A stretch of DNA of 64,000 nucleotides from contig JAPFBL010000009.1 in NCBI GenBank assembly GCA_026182355.1, forward strand, positions 1,302,001 through 1,366,000, in the 5' to 3' direction. Of this stretch, positions 24,716 through 36,925 are shown one piece after another. Position numbers and translations under genes: made by a program. The notes below the pieces were generated by a model. The model had not been told where the DNA came from and ran no database searches. It was given only the letters and a program-made list of their open reading frames with translations. The DNA comes from Hermatobates lingyangjiaoensis (Eukaryota; Arthropoda; Insecta; Hemiptera; Hermatobatidae). The first letter of the stretch is position 1. Each line of letters opens with the position of its first letter.

Positions 24716-25556
24716 CTGATATTTTCATAACGCGCTCTTTTAATTAAACTACATCCGATGCATATGCCTACTACAACCTTATATTATTTTCCTTTCTCAA
24801 GCACTAATTGAACTTAAAACTTCATAAAATTATGTTCAAGGAATAGAATACAATTTCTGGTACAGAAACATTTTTTTAAACATAGTATGAGATTTTTTAA
24901 ATTAAGTAATCACATGATCCAACAGCGCTCTTCATTTTACAAAGTAGTTATTGGTTGTTTTTCTCGATATGCTATTAAAAGAAGTTATTTATATTCACCA
25001 TGTAAATACCACATGTTTTTATTCCTTTAATAGGACAATTACGTCAATTATTCAATTAGTTTACCGAGGTTGCTCTTTCTATTTGAAGTCTGTAATTTCA
25101 AGACTTAGATGGCGTGAGTTTACATGTTTCATTCTGACCAATTTAAATTTACATTTTAAATACCTCATTACTTTAACTTGAATTTACGTTTTTGTTTCAA
25201 TATATTCTATGGTTTTATAATTATTTACCTGGTTTTATAAATAAAAACAAGGAGAATCAATTTTGCTAGAGAAACAATTTATGTTTTCACCATTAAAAAA
25301 CAATTCAGGGAACACGGTTTGGGCCTGTGACTTTTTTGTTTAACAAAAAAAAAACTATTTATTGACAGAAATATTATAATCAAACAAAAATTTTAAGGTT
25401 GTATAGTTTAATTTTAATTCTTGAAATACACATGATTTCGAATTTTTTTAGTTAAAGAAGTTAAGAATGACTCCACTTTATTCACATTTCATAAAACTTT
25501 GCTTTAATAAGATATGTTAGAAACCAATATAACTTTTGAAAGTCTGAAGTTTCTTG
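24716..25556. other. AT-rich non-coding DNA
   Basis: Nothing recognisable. The 24951-25181 ORF is A/T-driven. Confidence 0.6.
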
Positions 25557-25680
25557 TTTTTATAATATTTTTATAAAAATCCGTCATACCTCTTGAATAA
25601 TTGTAGAAATTCAATTGGTTTCACATGTTGTGCATCTACAACACTGATTCAAGATATGAAAGATTTTTATAATAATATTT
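25557..25680. mobile_element. Foldback element, family FB1, copy 2
   Basis: The terminal arms are reverse complements (TATTTTTATAAAAATCCGTC on the left; AAGATTTTTATAATAATATT on the right). It shares ATCCGTCATACCTCTTGAA with copy 1 at 5797-5976. On the minus strand TTGTAGA pairs with TCTACAA around GATGCACAACATGT-GAAACC. That is a stem I plus GAAA arrangement like a hammerhead core. Confidence 0.7.
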
Positions 25681-25998
25681 AATAACATCTCTGGTACTAA
25701 CAACATCCATGTGTTTCTTGGTCTTGTTGTATGACCTATATTAACCGCTCTGTTTTGCTTCATCCCTTTATTCATATATTAATAAAACACAACTGCATAT
25801 CTGTATGTAAGTATGTACTTAATAAATGTCGTTATGAAAGACCGACTGCATGTCATTCGCAACTGACTTTACATTAATGTGGAGTTGATTACATGAAGGC
25901 TTTATTATCATGAATACAATAGTTTTTCATCTTAAATATCCATTTGTCTAGTTATTAGAAACTTGACATTTGCTTATCTGGATTTATTTAACTGATTA
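25681..25998. other. AT-rich non-coding DNA
   Basis: Nothing recognisable. Confidence 0.6.
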
Positions 25999-26248
25999 TC
26001 AGGTTAGCTCAGTACCATCGTGTTGGCCTTTGGACTGGTAAAACTGGGGTTCAATACCAGCACTGGCCCTCAATTTAGTTACGAATAAATCTGAGCAAGC
26101 TAGCCCTCCCAGAGGACGTTAAGCCGTTGGCCCTGAGACTGTACTAAGTTGTCAGGTACTCGTTAAAGATCCCTACTCTAAATACACTTTAATTAGGCTA
26201 AATTCAGGATTAGAATTTAAATATAATTCCACTGCTACCTAACCAACC
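25999..26248 (+). repeat. tRNA-derived SINE, copy G
   Basis: The head is AGGTTAGCTCAGTACC (box A) and GGGGTTCAATACCAG (box B). The body includes GAGGACGTTAAGCCGTTGGC and TCAGGTACTCGTTAAAGATC. The type-1 tail is mostly deleted, leaving a CTGCTACCTAACCAACC end. Confidence 0.9.
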
Positions 26249-26676
26249 ATTTGTTTATCTTTTGATATTGACTATCAGCGGAAGCAAGTATTCTTCTCAG
26301 AAAATTTTAGATTTAAATTTACTTCCAGCTGCCCACTGCTATATTCAAATTTTAAGTTAAATACATTTAAAACTATGCAGTTGTAAAAGCAAGCAACCCA
26401 ACTGTTAGCTTTACCCAACCTTCAGAAAATATAATAGGTTTACTGTTATGAACATTTAATATACGACAATGCATACAACATAAACTTATAATTCAAAACA
26501 ATACTAAGCAAAAAATTTGAAGTAAATGTTTACAATAACTAAACAACCTAACAACAGTTTACGAAACAAAAACTCAAACAATCATGTTAGAAGAAAAGTG
26601 GATAAATATTGCAAAAACTGATATTTCATAATAAGTCAGAACCTAAAAATTTTAGAAAGCGTTCAAAATACTTACG

Positions 26677-26860
26677 CATCCCGGAACATGAATAAAGTAA
26701 CAGATATTATGTGGAGGCCAGTTAAATCCTCTCGTGAGAATGTCTTGATTAAGAATGCACCTTGTCTGGTGAACAAGGTACATTTCAATACAATAAACAA
26801 GCATGTCTGAAGACGAGAGCCTGATTTTCATGTCACATCGCACACATACCTTATTTTCCC
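26677..26860 (-). CDS. Possible cysteine-rich exon (speculative)
   Basis: On the minus strand an open frame of about 60 codons runs from an AG-acceptor-like site (TTTTATCAG, near 26861) to the donor TGC|GTAAGTATT at about 26677. The conceptual peptide has seven cysteines (for example VCVRCDMK, YCIEMYL, HNICYF, VPGC) and a balanced amino-acid mix unlike the A/T-driven shadows around it. No start codon is needed if it is internal. No family is recognised and no partner exon was found. A chance open frame is quite possible. Confidence 0.2.
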
Positions 26861-28391
26861 TGTGTTCTGATAAAAGTCATATAGTTGGAACTGATAGGTT
26901 ATAACTCACTTTAGTAACCTTAGATTTGTAACATTTACTCCTAACTAAATACAGTAAGCATATACCGTCATTTGTGTTATATATAGTAATGCAATTTACT
27001 GAGCTAGTCTTTTCCTGTGACGAAGCCTCTCCAGATTGTTGAGACTACAATGATATAGTTGAGACTACTATAATTACTCATTTCATGAATTCGTAACGCT
27101 TTTTTTTCTATTTATTATTAAAGATAGTGGCTTTTTGTCTGAACTCATTACTATAAAACGCAGGTGTTTAGAATCGCAAAGGTTTTAAAGCATATGGTAA
27201 TTGTAACTAGGTAAGGAAAGCACTATTTTAAAAACGGAAATGAAATTGGCTTTATAAAACGAAAGAATTTCTCAAAGAAAGAAAAAATACTTTAGACACA
27301 AAAAAGGAAGAAAAAATTCTCAACAAAGAGAAATTGTTATTCAGAAAAACCTTTCAGAGAGAAATTTTTCAAGCTGATGGAGCCAAGCGTACCCGCTTAT
27401 GCCATTAATTTCTGTTTCGCCTTCAACCAAAAACAAAATGTTACGCCATTGTATATATATAGCGCAAAATACATTAGGTATAATAGGAATATGAATAATA
27501 GGTAATATAGGAAAACTTATTTGGATTCAAGACGAGCAAACACATATTTTGTTGAGGCATTATGATGCCTTTAGTTCGAAAAAAAAATGACATCATACAA
27601 AGTTTGATTTAAAGCCGTTTGTATTTTACAGTGACAAACCTGCACTAATCACTCCTACTTATGATTACTACCACTAACTAACAATGAATAACAAGTGTTC
27701 TTTCAAGCGATAGTAATGTATTAGTTTACAGTAGCGCTACCTGGTGAGAGAATAAAATAACTCTTGCGCTTTCCGTATAGTATTATTCCATACATTATTA
27801 TTTATGAATTTATTAAATGATTATTAAATAACATTGAAGCTTTCAATTCATTTTAACTTAATTTAATTCATTTTAGCGACAGTATAAGATTTAGCTACAA
27901 CTATTAATACTGGTAATTATTATTTAGTTATTATACCAAATCATAATTTCTATAGTAAATATTCCTTTCATTAATGTTATTTTTTTCATGTTGGTAAATT
28001 AATTGAAAATTTCCACTATACAGGTTTATGTTTCTTTGAAATATGTTTCATTGTGTATGAGACTTGAATTGATCTTTCGCTTAGGTCATATAAAGTAAGT
28101 CATATGATGTTTGGTTTTATTAAATATACTAACCGTGAATAAACCTCGAAGCATGTTAATAATACTATTTCACTTGCTAGGGCCATTTTATTTTCGCTTG
28201 CTATCTTTTTTTATCAATATTCTAAAAGATTGCTTATTATTAGCAATAAGTAAATCAAACCGCAGTAATAACCAAGGGAGGAGATTAACAGATTAAAGAA
28301 AAAAAGAATAATCAAAATTAATGTTTTTCCTAATTCGAAATGTAAATTCTGTATGGCTTATATGTAAAAATATTTATTACTAAAATACATG
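26861..28391. other. AT-rich non-coding DNA
   Basis: Nothing firm. CCTGTGACGAAGCCTCTCC near 27014 faintly resembles the PLE tail modules. Confidence 0.5.
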
Positions 28392-28530
28392 TTCTGAGGT
28401 AAAATGGATAAAGAAACAAAAGTCTCCACACAAATAAAGTTTTTCATTTTGTATGGAGGCTTTCGTTTGTTTATCCATTTTACCTCAGAATGAGTAAATA
28501 CCACACAATTACGGATTGCACAACTAATGA
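28392..28530. mobile_element. Foldback element, family FB2, copy 2 (centre deleted)
   Basis: The arms at 28392-28444 and 28446-28490 match the ends of the 16031-16319 foldback (TTCTGAGGTAAAATGGATAA and reverse complement). The interior with the hammerhead-like modules is missing. The right flank to 28530 (GAGTAAATACCACACAATTA) is also shared, so the real unit extends beyond the palindrome. Confidence 0.85.
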
Positions 28531-29914
28531 TTTAAACTACATGTTTTGCATTGCTGATAGTAACGTCATTTGTACAAGAAATGAAAGCACCAAAGAAAAC
28601 AAGACAAACATCAAATCACAATAGAAAAATTGTAACATCAACAACCAATATAATATCTATAATACACTATTGGTTTTGGCTTAGAAATACTCAAATGGCA
28701 CCCTATTTGAAGTGAGGTCTAATTTCTTACGACAATTTTTCGGTAAATTAGTGTGAAAATACAATGAAAAATGAATTCATAGATAATTTAAAATATTATG
28801 TCATGTTAGTAGCACTATTCATGACTGAATTGAATTTAACTAAATTAATTTAATTTTATTAATGAATTGAATTTAAAAGCCAACTCCTGTGTGTACACCA
28901 TAACGGAAGTAAACATCGGGACGAACTTTATATTGATGAATTTTCAGATCGTGGCTCTTTAAACGTATAAGTTAAAAGCGATAAGAAATATAAAAAATGA
29001 TAGAAAAATATTAAAATCTATATATTTTACTAAAGAAATAATTTATCAGTCTATGGTCGATTAGAAATGTGATTTCTCTTTTCAATTCCTTTGAAAACAT
29101 TTTTATCTGCGATGGATGTCATCTAATATAATGAAATTTTCTAAAAGTAAATAAAAATCGTGTTTGCTGTTTATTTATATTTGGGTTTTACCTTCCTCGC
29201 CAGTATATACTATTACTGAGCTCATTTTTATTGGTCAGGTAATCTAATGAACAATTCCAATAAAACTCTGGCATCGTTAAAAACTATTTACAGTCCTTCA
29301 TTTCCTATCAGTGATGATATACCAGCAGTATAATATAATGGATAATACTTATTTGCAATCATGATTATATTAAATTTGCATGTATTATTTTAACTTAGGT
29401 TCTCTTTAAGATCTGACCAGGTTGCATTCACTTGAACTTCATTCCGTTGGTAAAATCAAGATCTCAGAGTAAATAGTAATAGTAATAATAAATACTCAAA
29501 TATTATATTGTTTTCTAAATTCATACATGCAAAAATAAATGATCAGATATTGTTAGTTAAGGCTAAAACTGCGATCTCGCTATACAGAATATTAAAGTAA
29601 GGGCATATTTCTAGGGAGGGCAGTGCAGCCATATACGAGTAGATTAGGAAGACGGCGACTGGTCTCCCTGGGATACTGGCAAGTCTACGAAAATAGAACT
29701 GATTTATCAAAGAACGTACAGTTTAGCCACCAGCCTTCGTAGCTACAAGATTAAACTTACTTCTGGTCATCTTTATTAGTCCTCCAATCAAGTTTCTAAC
29801 TTCTTGTTAACAATATCTTATAAAAAGGAACTTCTATCTGAACTTAGTAATTTTTAGTAATCTATAGTATACTATTACTAATAATCTATTAGGTATAGGT
29901 CTTTTAGTATAGTT
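28531..29914. other. AT-rich non-coding DNA
   Basis: Nothing recognisable. Confidence 0.6.
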
Positions 29915-30222
29915 CAGTGGTTCTTAGCGTGGGTTCAATCGAACCCTAGGGTTTCGATCACTTGGTCTCAGGGGTTCGGCGGAGCCTCCGCCGCGGGGGT
30001 CAACAGCAGGTATGCAAATTGTTGTGAGTTCGTGCAGTGTGTTGGTTTTGTTCTTTGAACAGGGTGATATTCATGTACGGTTCATTTTGTACCCTAGTAA
30101 AAAAAACCATACACCTAAGACTTGAATTTGAAAAAAAAATATTTATGCCTAAAGAAGGGTTCCTTAAATGCGCATATGAAACCGGTGGGGTTGGGTACCT
30201 CCACAAGGTTTAAGGACCACTG
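29915..30222. mobile_element. hAT-type MITE, complete, 308 bp
   Basis: The ends are CAGTGGTTCTTAGCGTGGG and AAGGTTTAAGGACCACTG, the terminal inverted repeat style of hAT elements (CAGTGGTTCTTAA…). The subterminal TTCGATCACTTGGTCTCAGG and GTTCGGCGGAGCCTCC blocks are typical of that group. The 8-bp flanks GTATAGTT and ATATAGAT agree at 6 of 8 positions, a worn target duplication. There is no transposase, so it would need one in trans. The ORF at 30000-30206 is a by-product. Confidence 0.85.
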
Positions 30223-30240
30223 ATATAGATAATTAATGCA

Positions 30241-30343
30241 CGAAGGGAAAAAAGCCTGGTGAAGGGTACATAGTATTCTCTGTACGGCTACCCCAGGAAT
30301 GTATATCTTGGGTACAAGCCTCTCAATAAAAATTTATTCATTC
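30241..30343 (+). repeat. LINE 3'-end fragment, copy 2
   Basis: Homologous to 7565-7671: TCTGTACGGCTACCCCAGG, AATGTATATCTTGGGTACAA, then AATAAAAATTTATTCATTCC. 5'-truncated; clade inferred as L2/CR1-like. Confidence 0.6.
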
Positions 30344-30539
30344 CTGGACTTTTATTCCGTTAATTTGTGTGTAAATTAAAGGTAAACTCTATGCTTTCCA
30401 TATTTTGTAGTTTCTTCAAAGAATTTTTTTTTTATTTTTAATAACAAAAATATAACTTTTATCGAATATCACTAAGAAATAATAACAATTTTCTCACTAT
30501 GTTGTAATGTAAGGGTAGAAACTGTTGCAATGACTTTAA

Positions 30540-30800
30540 GAGGGTTGAAAGTAAAGGTAATTAAGGAAGGAGACAGTGTGCTGTAAGGCTTCAGGGACTT
30601 GAAGGTAATAGGGTCACGTGCAAAACCCGAAGGACATGCTGTGGGCCCAGCTAAGTGGACCGAGCAGATTGCAAGCCTAGCCTAAGGTGGCATTTCCTGC
30701 CAGTGATCTGGCCACCCATCCTGTCCATCCTCTCCACTCTTGTCCTTCCATTAGCAACAACCAATCCCATTTCAAGCAGCCTCTTTAGTCTCCAGATCGC
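30540..30800. other. GC-rich island, unclassified
   Basis: Contains GGGTCACGTG (E-box/nuclear receptor-like) and CCCATCCTGTCCATCCTC. The ORF at 30655-30852 has no domain. Candidate conserved non-coding element. Confidence 0.3.
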
Positions 30801-31042
30801 TTATATAAACGCAGTAGAACTTATACACACCAAAAGCCATCAAATTATCTAACTTTTCTATTATAATGATTAAACATTTATTTCTTAAAAACGTATTGTT
30901 ATAATATATTTATTTAGCTTTTCTACTAGAAATTACCATTTGCAATCATGATTATCAAGCAATTTCAGAAAGTCTCTTTGTACGAATTTTTTATTACCAC
31001 AAAAAAAATCACATCAGTAGATGACACTGCCATATCTCGTAT

Positions 31043-31291
31043 ACAAGAGTAACAGGAGTCTTGGGGGCCAGGTTAGCCGGGATGTTCATGTCTCTTGCTA
31101 ACCTACTCCGAAATATACCTGAGTCTCATCTCAGAAGGGTAAGAAAGTTAAAAAACGTCAGCAAGAAACTGCTCAACATAGAAGCTAATTTCAATAAGAT
31201 ATGTTTAAGAGAAGATCTGCTGCTGTCATATAAAAACATATATGGTAACATGAAATCCTCTGCTATTTATTACATCACATTTCCAACATAG
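31043..31291 (+). pseudogene. PLE N-terminal protein fragment, copy 1
   Basis: The 76-codon ORF from 31061 contains RKLKNVSKKL then FNKICLREDLLLSYKNIYG. This lines up residue by residue with [19 protein letters not shown] at 48129-48290 and partly with the fragment at 47380-47460. A lysine-rich helix followed by F-x-x-x-C-x-x-x-x-L-L/I-P-x-F is the pattern I associate with the region before the reverse transcriptase of Penelope-like proteins. The three-way similarity is seen; the family name is inferred. No RT follows, so this is a relic. Confidence 0.5.
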
Positions 31292-33209
31292 GCATAATCT
31301 CGAACGATTAAAAACATTAACTACATTTTCAAATGGAATGGCGCAAACAGGCTCTACATATATATTACTCTAAATACGATGAAATAATTTACGAAGATCA
31401 CTAGTTTTATCAGTAAATAATTAGCAGAGTTGAGGAGAGGCTTGATCTAGATAATTCGAAGTGTGTTTGGGATTTCTATTAAGAAAAGGTGATTCAACAA
31501 GCGAGTAAAACTTTTTATCCCAAGTCTAATAATTGGGGAAAGAAAGAGAAGGAAAGAAAGAGAGCGAGTCAAGTAAGGGGAGGAAAGAAAGTTAAATGAG
31601 TTTTGGAGGGCGAAGGTGTTCCACATATATTGGCTGGAAAGTCGACAAGCGACAGTGCCCAATGCCTGCAAATAATTAAATTCTTGCCACACTTTCCTAC
31701 TTTCCTTTTCAGGCTCTTATTTTCATGTCCAGATGGTTTAAAAGAGAAGAAGAGATGTCAAGAGTTAAGAGGAAGGAAAGAGAGAATGAATGAGAGAGAT
31801 GAAGTCTTCTGCTTTAATGATGGTTTGAGTTTAACAAAAGTAACAAATTAAAGACTTAGAAACATTAACAAATACTCGTTGAACTCGAAATATTACTCTT
31901 TTAACAGAAATGGGAAATAGGTTGGAGTCAATCGAAATTCAACGATAATTTTAATGAGATTTGATTTGAAATATAGATTTGGAATATTTGAAATATACCT
32001 AAATCAAAAACAAGTAATAAATCAGAAATTTAATCTCGCTAAAAAATAATACTTTGATATTGAGTTCAAAACAATGTAATTGAGACTGAATCAAAGTAAT
32101 TATAATTAGAAGTCGATTTATTTCTTTTTCAATGGGTCCTTAGGGAATCGATCAGCTATTCATCAACGTCTAGTTCTCAGAATTAAAAGATACACCACAA
32201 CTGAGAAAATTACAGTTTTTAAAGCCTAATCTATAATACGTAATAATAGGTTTTCTAATCAGATTGACTGATATTTATAAAAGGTGTTTGGATATGAATC
32301 GTATATGAACAGATCAAAATCGCAACAGACCCCGATCTTATTTTTAAAAAGAAGAAAAACGTAATTCTTCATATGTAAATCGGATTTATAGCAGTTTTCA
32401 GATATGATCAAACTTCTATAAATGGAAAAAAATATATTTAAATTTGAAATAAATTTTTATTTGTATCTCCCATAAATGGTAAAAAAAATCCGAATTATAT
32501 GAAATTGAAATAAAAAGAAAATAGTTTTCAGAAGTTTTCCACGTCCTTTCGTGGTAGTCAGATGTAACCCGACAAAGAACAGCAAATGTTTGTAACTCTC
32601 TGTTTTCATACAAAACTTCCAGATTCTCTTGATTAAACTATCTAAGTGTCTAGTCGGTGAGTATTTGATAATTTTAATTAATAAAAACTTACTATTATAG
32701 ATGTAACCACTTGGTTGAAATTTATTGCTTCTCACCTGCAAAAGAAAAATACAGTATTAATTAAAACCTGCAAGTCATTACTGTTACACTTTTTTAAAAT
32801 CTTATACATATATATAGAAGTTCAAATAACAATTCTAGAAGTAGTTTTCATTAGGGTTTCAACGATAATGGCAGGTAACTAATCATTTTCAGAAACAAAT
32901 TTCATCTTTATATTTGTGAATATGAACTGTACGTATGATTACTGCATTCTCTCGATTTATTTTCCGTTTCAACAGTTTTTCAATAATATCGCAATTATTT
33001 AATTCATGTTACGGCCTGAACTTAGTTGCACTGTAACAGATGCTCCAGTGTGCTATATTGTTTACTACAGAGAACTCTGTAGGTCCTTTCTTTCTGCTCC
33101 CTTTGACTAAATAGCGTTAATAAAATTCAAATTGCTCCAGGAGTCAGATTTGTTGTCCATAACTAAAATGGGTGCAAACTAGTAAGAAACACCCTTTCCA
33201 TCATTGCAA
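31292..33209. other. Non-coding, with an island at 31590-31780
   Basis: A purine-rich stretch (GGAAAGAAAGAGAG) at 31540-31590 is followed by an island containing GCGACAGTGCCCAATGCCTG and AATAATTAAA. The short ORFs at 31447-31851, 32416-32613 and 32457-32741 have no domains. Confidence 0.4.
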
Positions 33210-33395
33210 CACCGATGAAGGAGAACGCCGACAACAGTGGATTTCGGAAACAAATAAACAGCCATCACTAGAACAGACCTGAAGGAGAACGCTTAAAAGA
33301 GAGGATTTCGGAAAAAAATAAACAGCCATCACTAGAACAGACCTGAAGGAGAAGGCTTAAAAGAGAGGATTTCGAAAGCAAACAAACATTTAATT
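33210..33395 (+). repeat. 64-bp tandem repeat, about three units
   Basis: GGATTTCGGAAA recurs at 33239, 33303 and 33367 with CAGCCATCACTAGAACAGAC and GAAGGAGAACGCTTAAAAGA between. Units two and three are nearly identical; the first is partial. Confidence 0.85.
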
Positions 33396-33769
33396 TTGCA
33401 ATAACTTGGTCGTTAAGTTAATCTAAAAATTTAGCATTATTGAAATTTCAGCTATTTTACAGCATTATATTACAGACAAATATAAACATCAAAGTAGATT
33501 ATAAAGGTTATGATATTAATTTTTTTTTCAATATTTTATACCTTTAAGGAGATTCATATAAAAATAGGTACATTGTAGTAAAAGTATCCTTTGTAACGGT
33601 TTTATAATCGAGAACAAATAAATAAAAGAATCAAAAAATAATAATTAATCCAAGATTTGAATGAGAAATGTAAAAGATTAGGCAGCTTCAGGTTACTAGT
33701 TCAACATCTCTCTAACATATTTTCAACAACTACCTCAGGCTGACTACCTCTATATCACCAACTACTAAA

Positions 33770-33895
33770 ACTACATGGCTCGGCGAGGTTTCTCATCGTG
33801 GGTTCGAATATCTACCCTGGGATGTTAGACTTGTCAAGATTTTGTATGACTCATTTTTAGATACTGTTAACAACAGGAGATGTTGATATCCCCGT
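33770..33895 (+). repeat. Possible second tRNA-type SINE
   Basis: TGGCTCGGCGAGG (box A-like, 33776) and GTGGGTTCGAATATC (box B-like, 33799) are followed by a unique segment with GGAGATGTTGATATCCCC. Only one copy is seen in this window, so family status is unproven. Confidence 0.3.
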
Positions 33896-34139
33896 TTAAA
33901 AACAAACAACTATAAATAATTTACCACATAGGTCCATTTCATATTCCCTCCTTTACTCCTCATAAATATATGGATAAATTTCAAAACAAACAAATTGAAA
34001 AACAAATCAACATATAAATTACAGAGATACATTTACATATAAATGCATAGAGATACACTTCACCCTAGAGCTTGTTTCAACACTCAACTACATTATTATT
34101 CAAACAAAAACAAAATGTCCTCACTGAGATTTCATACAG

Positions 34140-34156
34140 CCCCCCCCCCCCCCCCC
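34140..34156 (+). repeat. C homopolymer (C17)
   Basis: Run of 17 cytosines, similar to that at 3807-3827. Confidence 0.9.
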
Positions 34157-34387
34157 TGAGATGTTTATAGCACCAAATTCTAATGATTGAATTTTTGAAA
34201 TTTTTTTATATTTATTAAGTATGCTGAAAAATAAAAGTTCAAACACATTTATTATTAACTTAATCATGCGGGTTACGTTTTTTTATTGCTTTTAGGAATT
34301 AGTTTTTCATATTTTAATCAATACAATTTTTTTAACTTTCGGATCAGGATTATTATTTAACATTATAATTAGAAGTATTAAACTGGT

Positions 34388-34711
34388 TCTCAAGAATTAG
34401 GCCCAAAATAACAACAATTAATTACTAGACAATATTTCGCTGAATATTGTTCGGCATTATCATGGCTAAAAACAATTTATTGAAAATTATTAATACTATA
34501 AATAAGTCTGAAAAAAATACCAATACAGAATATCAAAGACCACTTTCCTCTTTTCTGGTCTTTGATATTCTGTGGAGGTATATTTCTAGTTTTATTTATA
34601 CTTTTATTATTATTTCTCAAAATTTTTTTTTAGCTCTGATAATGACAAACGATTTTTGGCAAAATGTCAGACGATAACCACTTGTTATTATTTTTGACCT
34701 AATTCTCAAGG
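34388..34711. mobile_element. Diverged foldback element, family FB3
   Basis: Arms of about 155 bp with gaps: CTCAAGAATTAGGCCCAAAA on the left, and TTTTTGACCTAATTCTCAAG on the right, which is its reverse complement with changes. The arms remain perfect over 17 bp at the centre (34526-34542 and 34556-34572, CAGAATATCAAAGACCA) with a 13-nt loop. The ORF at 34447-34677 is a by-product. No relative is seen elsewhere in the window. Confidence 0.65.
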
Positions 34712-36170
34712 ATGAAGTTAATACTTTCAACGTTCAGTGGACAACAAACTACATAAAATATTATAATTACAATCAGGTTTCTTTCGTTTTACCAAAATTC
34801 CTTTAAGGCTTTCTTTTTTTATATAAAAGTTTTAATTTAGTCATTTTTTTAACGAAAATATTTTTTCGTTATTCCATATGATTATTTTCATTAGGATGAC
34901 GGTTGACATTTTCTTATATCGAGTAGTTTATATAATTTTTATTATTAACAGTAATTTTAAACAATGTAATATTCATCATGCACATTGTCCTAATTTAAAC
35001 AATCATATTTTGATAATAAAAGAAACCATTTGATATGATAATAACAAAGGATTTAAGAAACAGAAATCTTAAATTATTGTTTCTAAATCCTGAAAATAAC
35101 ATTATTATTTAATAAACAGACTACAACACTGTCTTCATATGACAAGAGATAATATTGAAAATCCCCAACGCTTACACGAATACTAGCGGATAATCAGAAC
35201 AATCAGCGAGAACATCTTACTTTAAAATCAATTTCCCAAGAATTTACCTGAACCTTTCAATTGATCGAATCTCATATTCGATTCTCATATTAATTAAAAA
35301 GAATCTCATTAAACAAATAATCTTAAATTCTAATTATAAACAATTATTCTTCCCATTAATTTTTCCTCATAATGATAACATTAGAAAAGAATACATTTAC
35401 TTCTCTAATTAAAAGAAATAATAATGGTTTAATAATGAAAATATGTTTATTAAATAAATAATATCTCCTTTTACAAAAAAAAAAAAAAAAAAAAAGGAAG
35501 ATCATTTTCCTTAATTAAAGGGATAGATTTGTATAATCCTAAAAAGAATTTTAATATTAAAACTGATTTAATGCGAAAACTTTTTTCTCTTCGAAGTCAT
35601 TTTCTTCATTTAGTAGTTACTTTATAATTATTATAAAAGTACATTGGTATGTATAAATACATGCACTCTCATAACATCATATTAGATAAAATGAAACTTA
35701 AACGTCCTGAATTGACATTGAATTTACATTTCTTCATAGTTAACAGGTGGTACGTATTATGGCTGAATGTTAATATAAATTATATAAATACGATTATTGT
35801 GACCTTGTGGTATACAGATTCCTATAATTCAGTATAATTAAATTATGGATTAAAAGTAACAAGCTTAATCTCTAGGAAGTACAGATTAACATAAATGATT
35901 TAGAAATGCACAAAGTACTTCACATTAAACAGCGTACTCAATTTAAAGATAAACCAAGTTAGAAATTCTAACATGAGCCTATTGATGGTCTTTGCCATTT
36001 TTAAATAAATATTTAAATGCTATGAGATTCTGGACTATTACTGAACGAAGATCTTAGTTTAAGCTTAGAAGCTTTGTATATTGAGCAGCGCGAGCACTCT
36101 TTAGAAGAACCCAGTTAATTATTTTAAATTACCAAATGCGACATTCTCCTCTGATGGAGTAAGTCAAACG
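34712..36170. other. AT-rich non-coding DNA
   Basis: Contains an A21-type homopolymer around 35476-35496. No gene seen; the 35649-35837 ORF is A/T-driven. Confidence 0.55.
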
Positions 36171-36179
36171 TTTAGTACG

Positions 36180-36500
36180 ATACCCTCAAGGCGGTGGTAA
36201 TGAAGCTAGGAAGCTGATGGCTCTTGCATTAGGAGGATGCTTGAGAGGCGGATGTGCCTAACCCTCAGCGATTCAGGATCACAGAGTCACGCCTCGAGGG
36301 TTGCCAGTGTTGATTACCGCCCCGCCCGGATCCTTCAGGAGTGGTCCTATTGTTATGCTCCCACCTCACTCCTTGAAGGCTGCACTTCAGCGCCACGGTA
36401 ACACCCGCTACCCAGCCCTCAACCCATGTTCTCACAACCTCCAACCTTATGATGCAGGTCTCTCACAAGTCCCCTTACCAGCCTATCACTACTCCATAAT
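36180..36500. promoter_or_regulatory. GC-rich island with GC-box
   Basis: Among the most GC-rich stretches of the window. It contains ACCGCCCCGCCCGGATCC (GC-box/KLF/SP-type). The ORF at 36301-36516 is proline- and serine-rich but has no domain. Candidate enhancer or promoter; coding potential not supported. Confidence 0.35.
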
Positions 36501-36779
36501 CCATTTATCACGTTAATAATTTAAAGTAGTAGCACACAACTTTAATAATTAGTAAAAATGCAAAAAAATTCTAATCTATCAAAATATTGATATATATTTT
36601 AAAATGAATTCATTCAATAAGTTATCCCTAAATACTTTCAAGCTAATAATATTGCTCTAATTGTTAACAATAAACGACCTCCAGAATAATTAATAGCTCT
36701 TTAAAAGAAGAATAGAGGAGGCAGCAATTTAAAAATTAGCAACTGGATAAAAAGCAGGAGCAAACTGAAGGAAAACAGC

Positions 36780-36925
36780 ATTTAAGATAAAGAAAGTACG
36801 ATTAGGGGTCAGTGAATGATTTATGCGACCGCAGCGGGCATTTGGGGGAAATTTTTGCCTTTCTTGTCAGATTGGGAAATAATCACGCAACTCTCTTGAG
36901 GAGAAGGAACACTTCGCAGCAGATA
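36780..36925. promoter_or_regulatory. Candidate conserved non-coding element
   Basis: A sharp unique island packed with factor-like words: ATTAGGGGTCA (nuclear receptor half-site), TTTATGCGACCGCA (caudal/Hox-like plus Runx-like ACCGCA), and AATAATCACGCAAC. There is no long ORF through it. Called by texture only. Confidence 0.3.

Noticed and set aside
30000..30206. 68-codon minus-strand ORF
   Set aside because: It lies within the hAT MITE.
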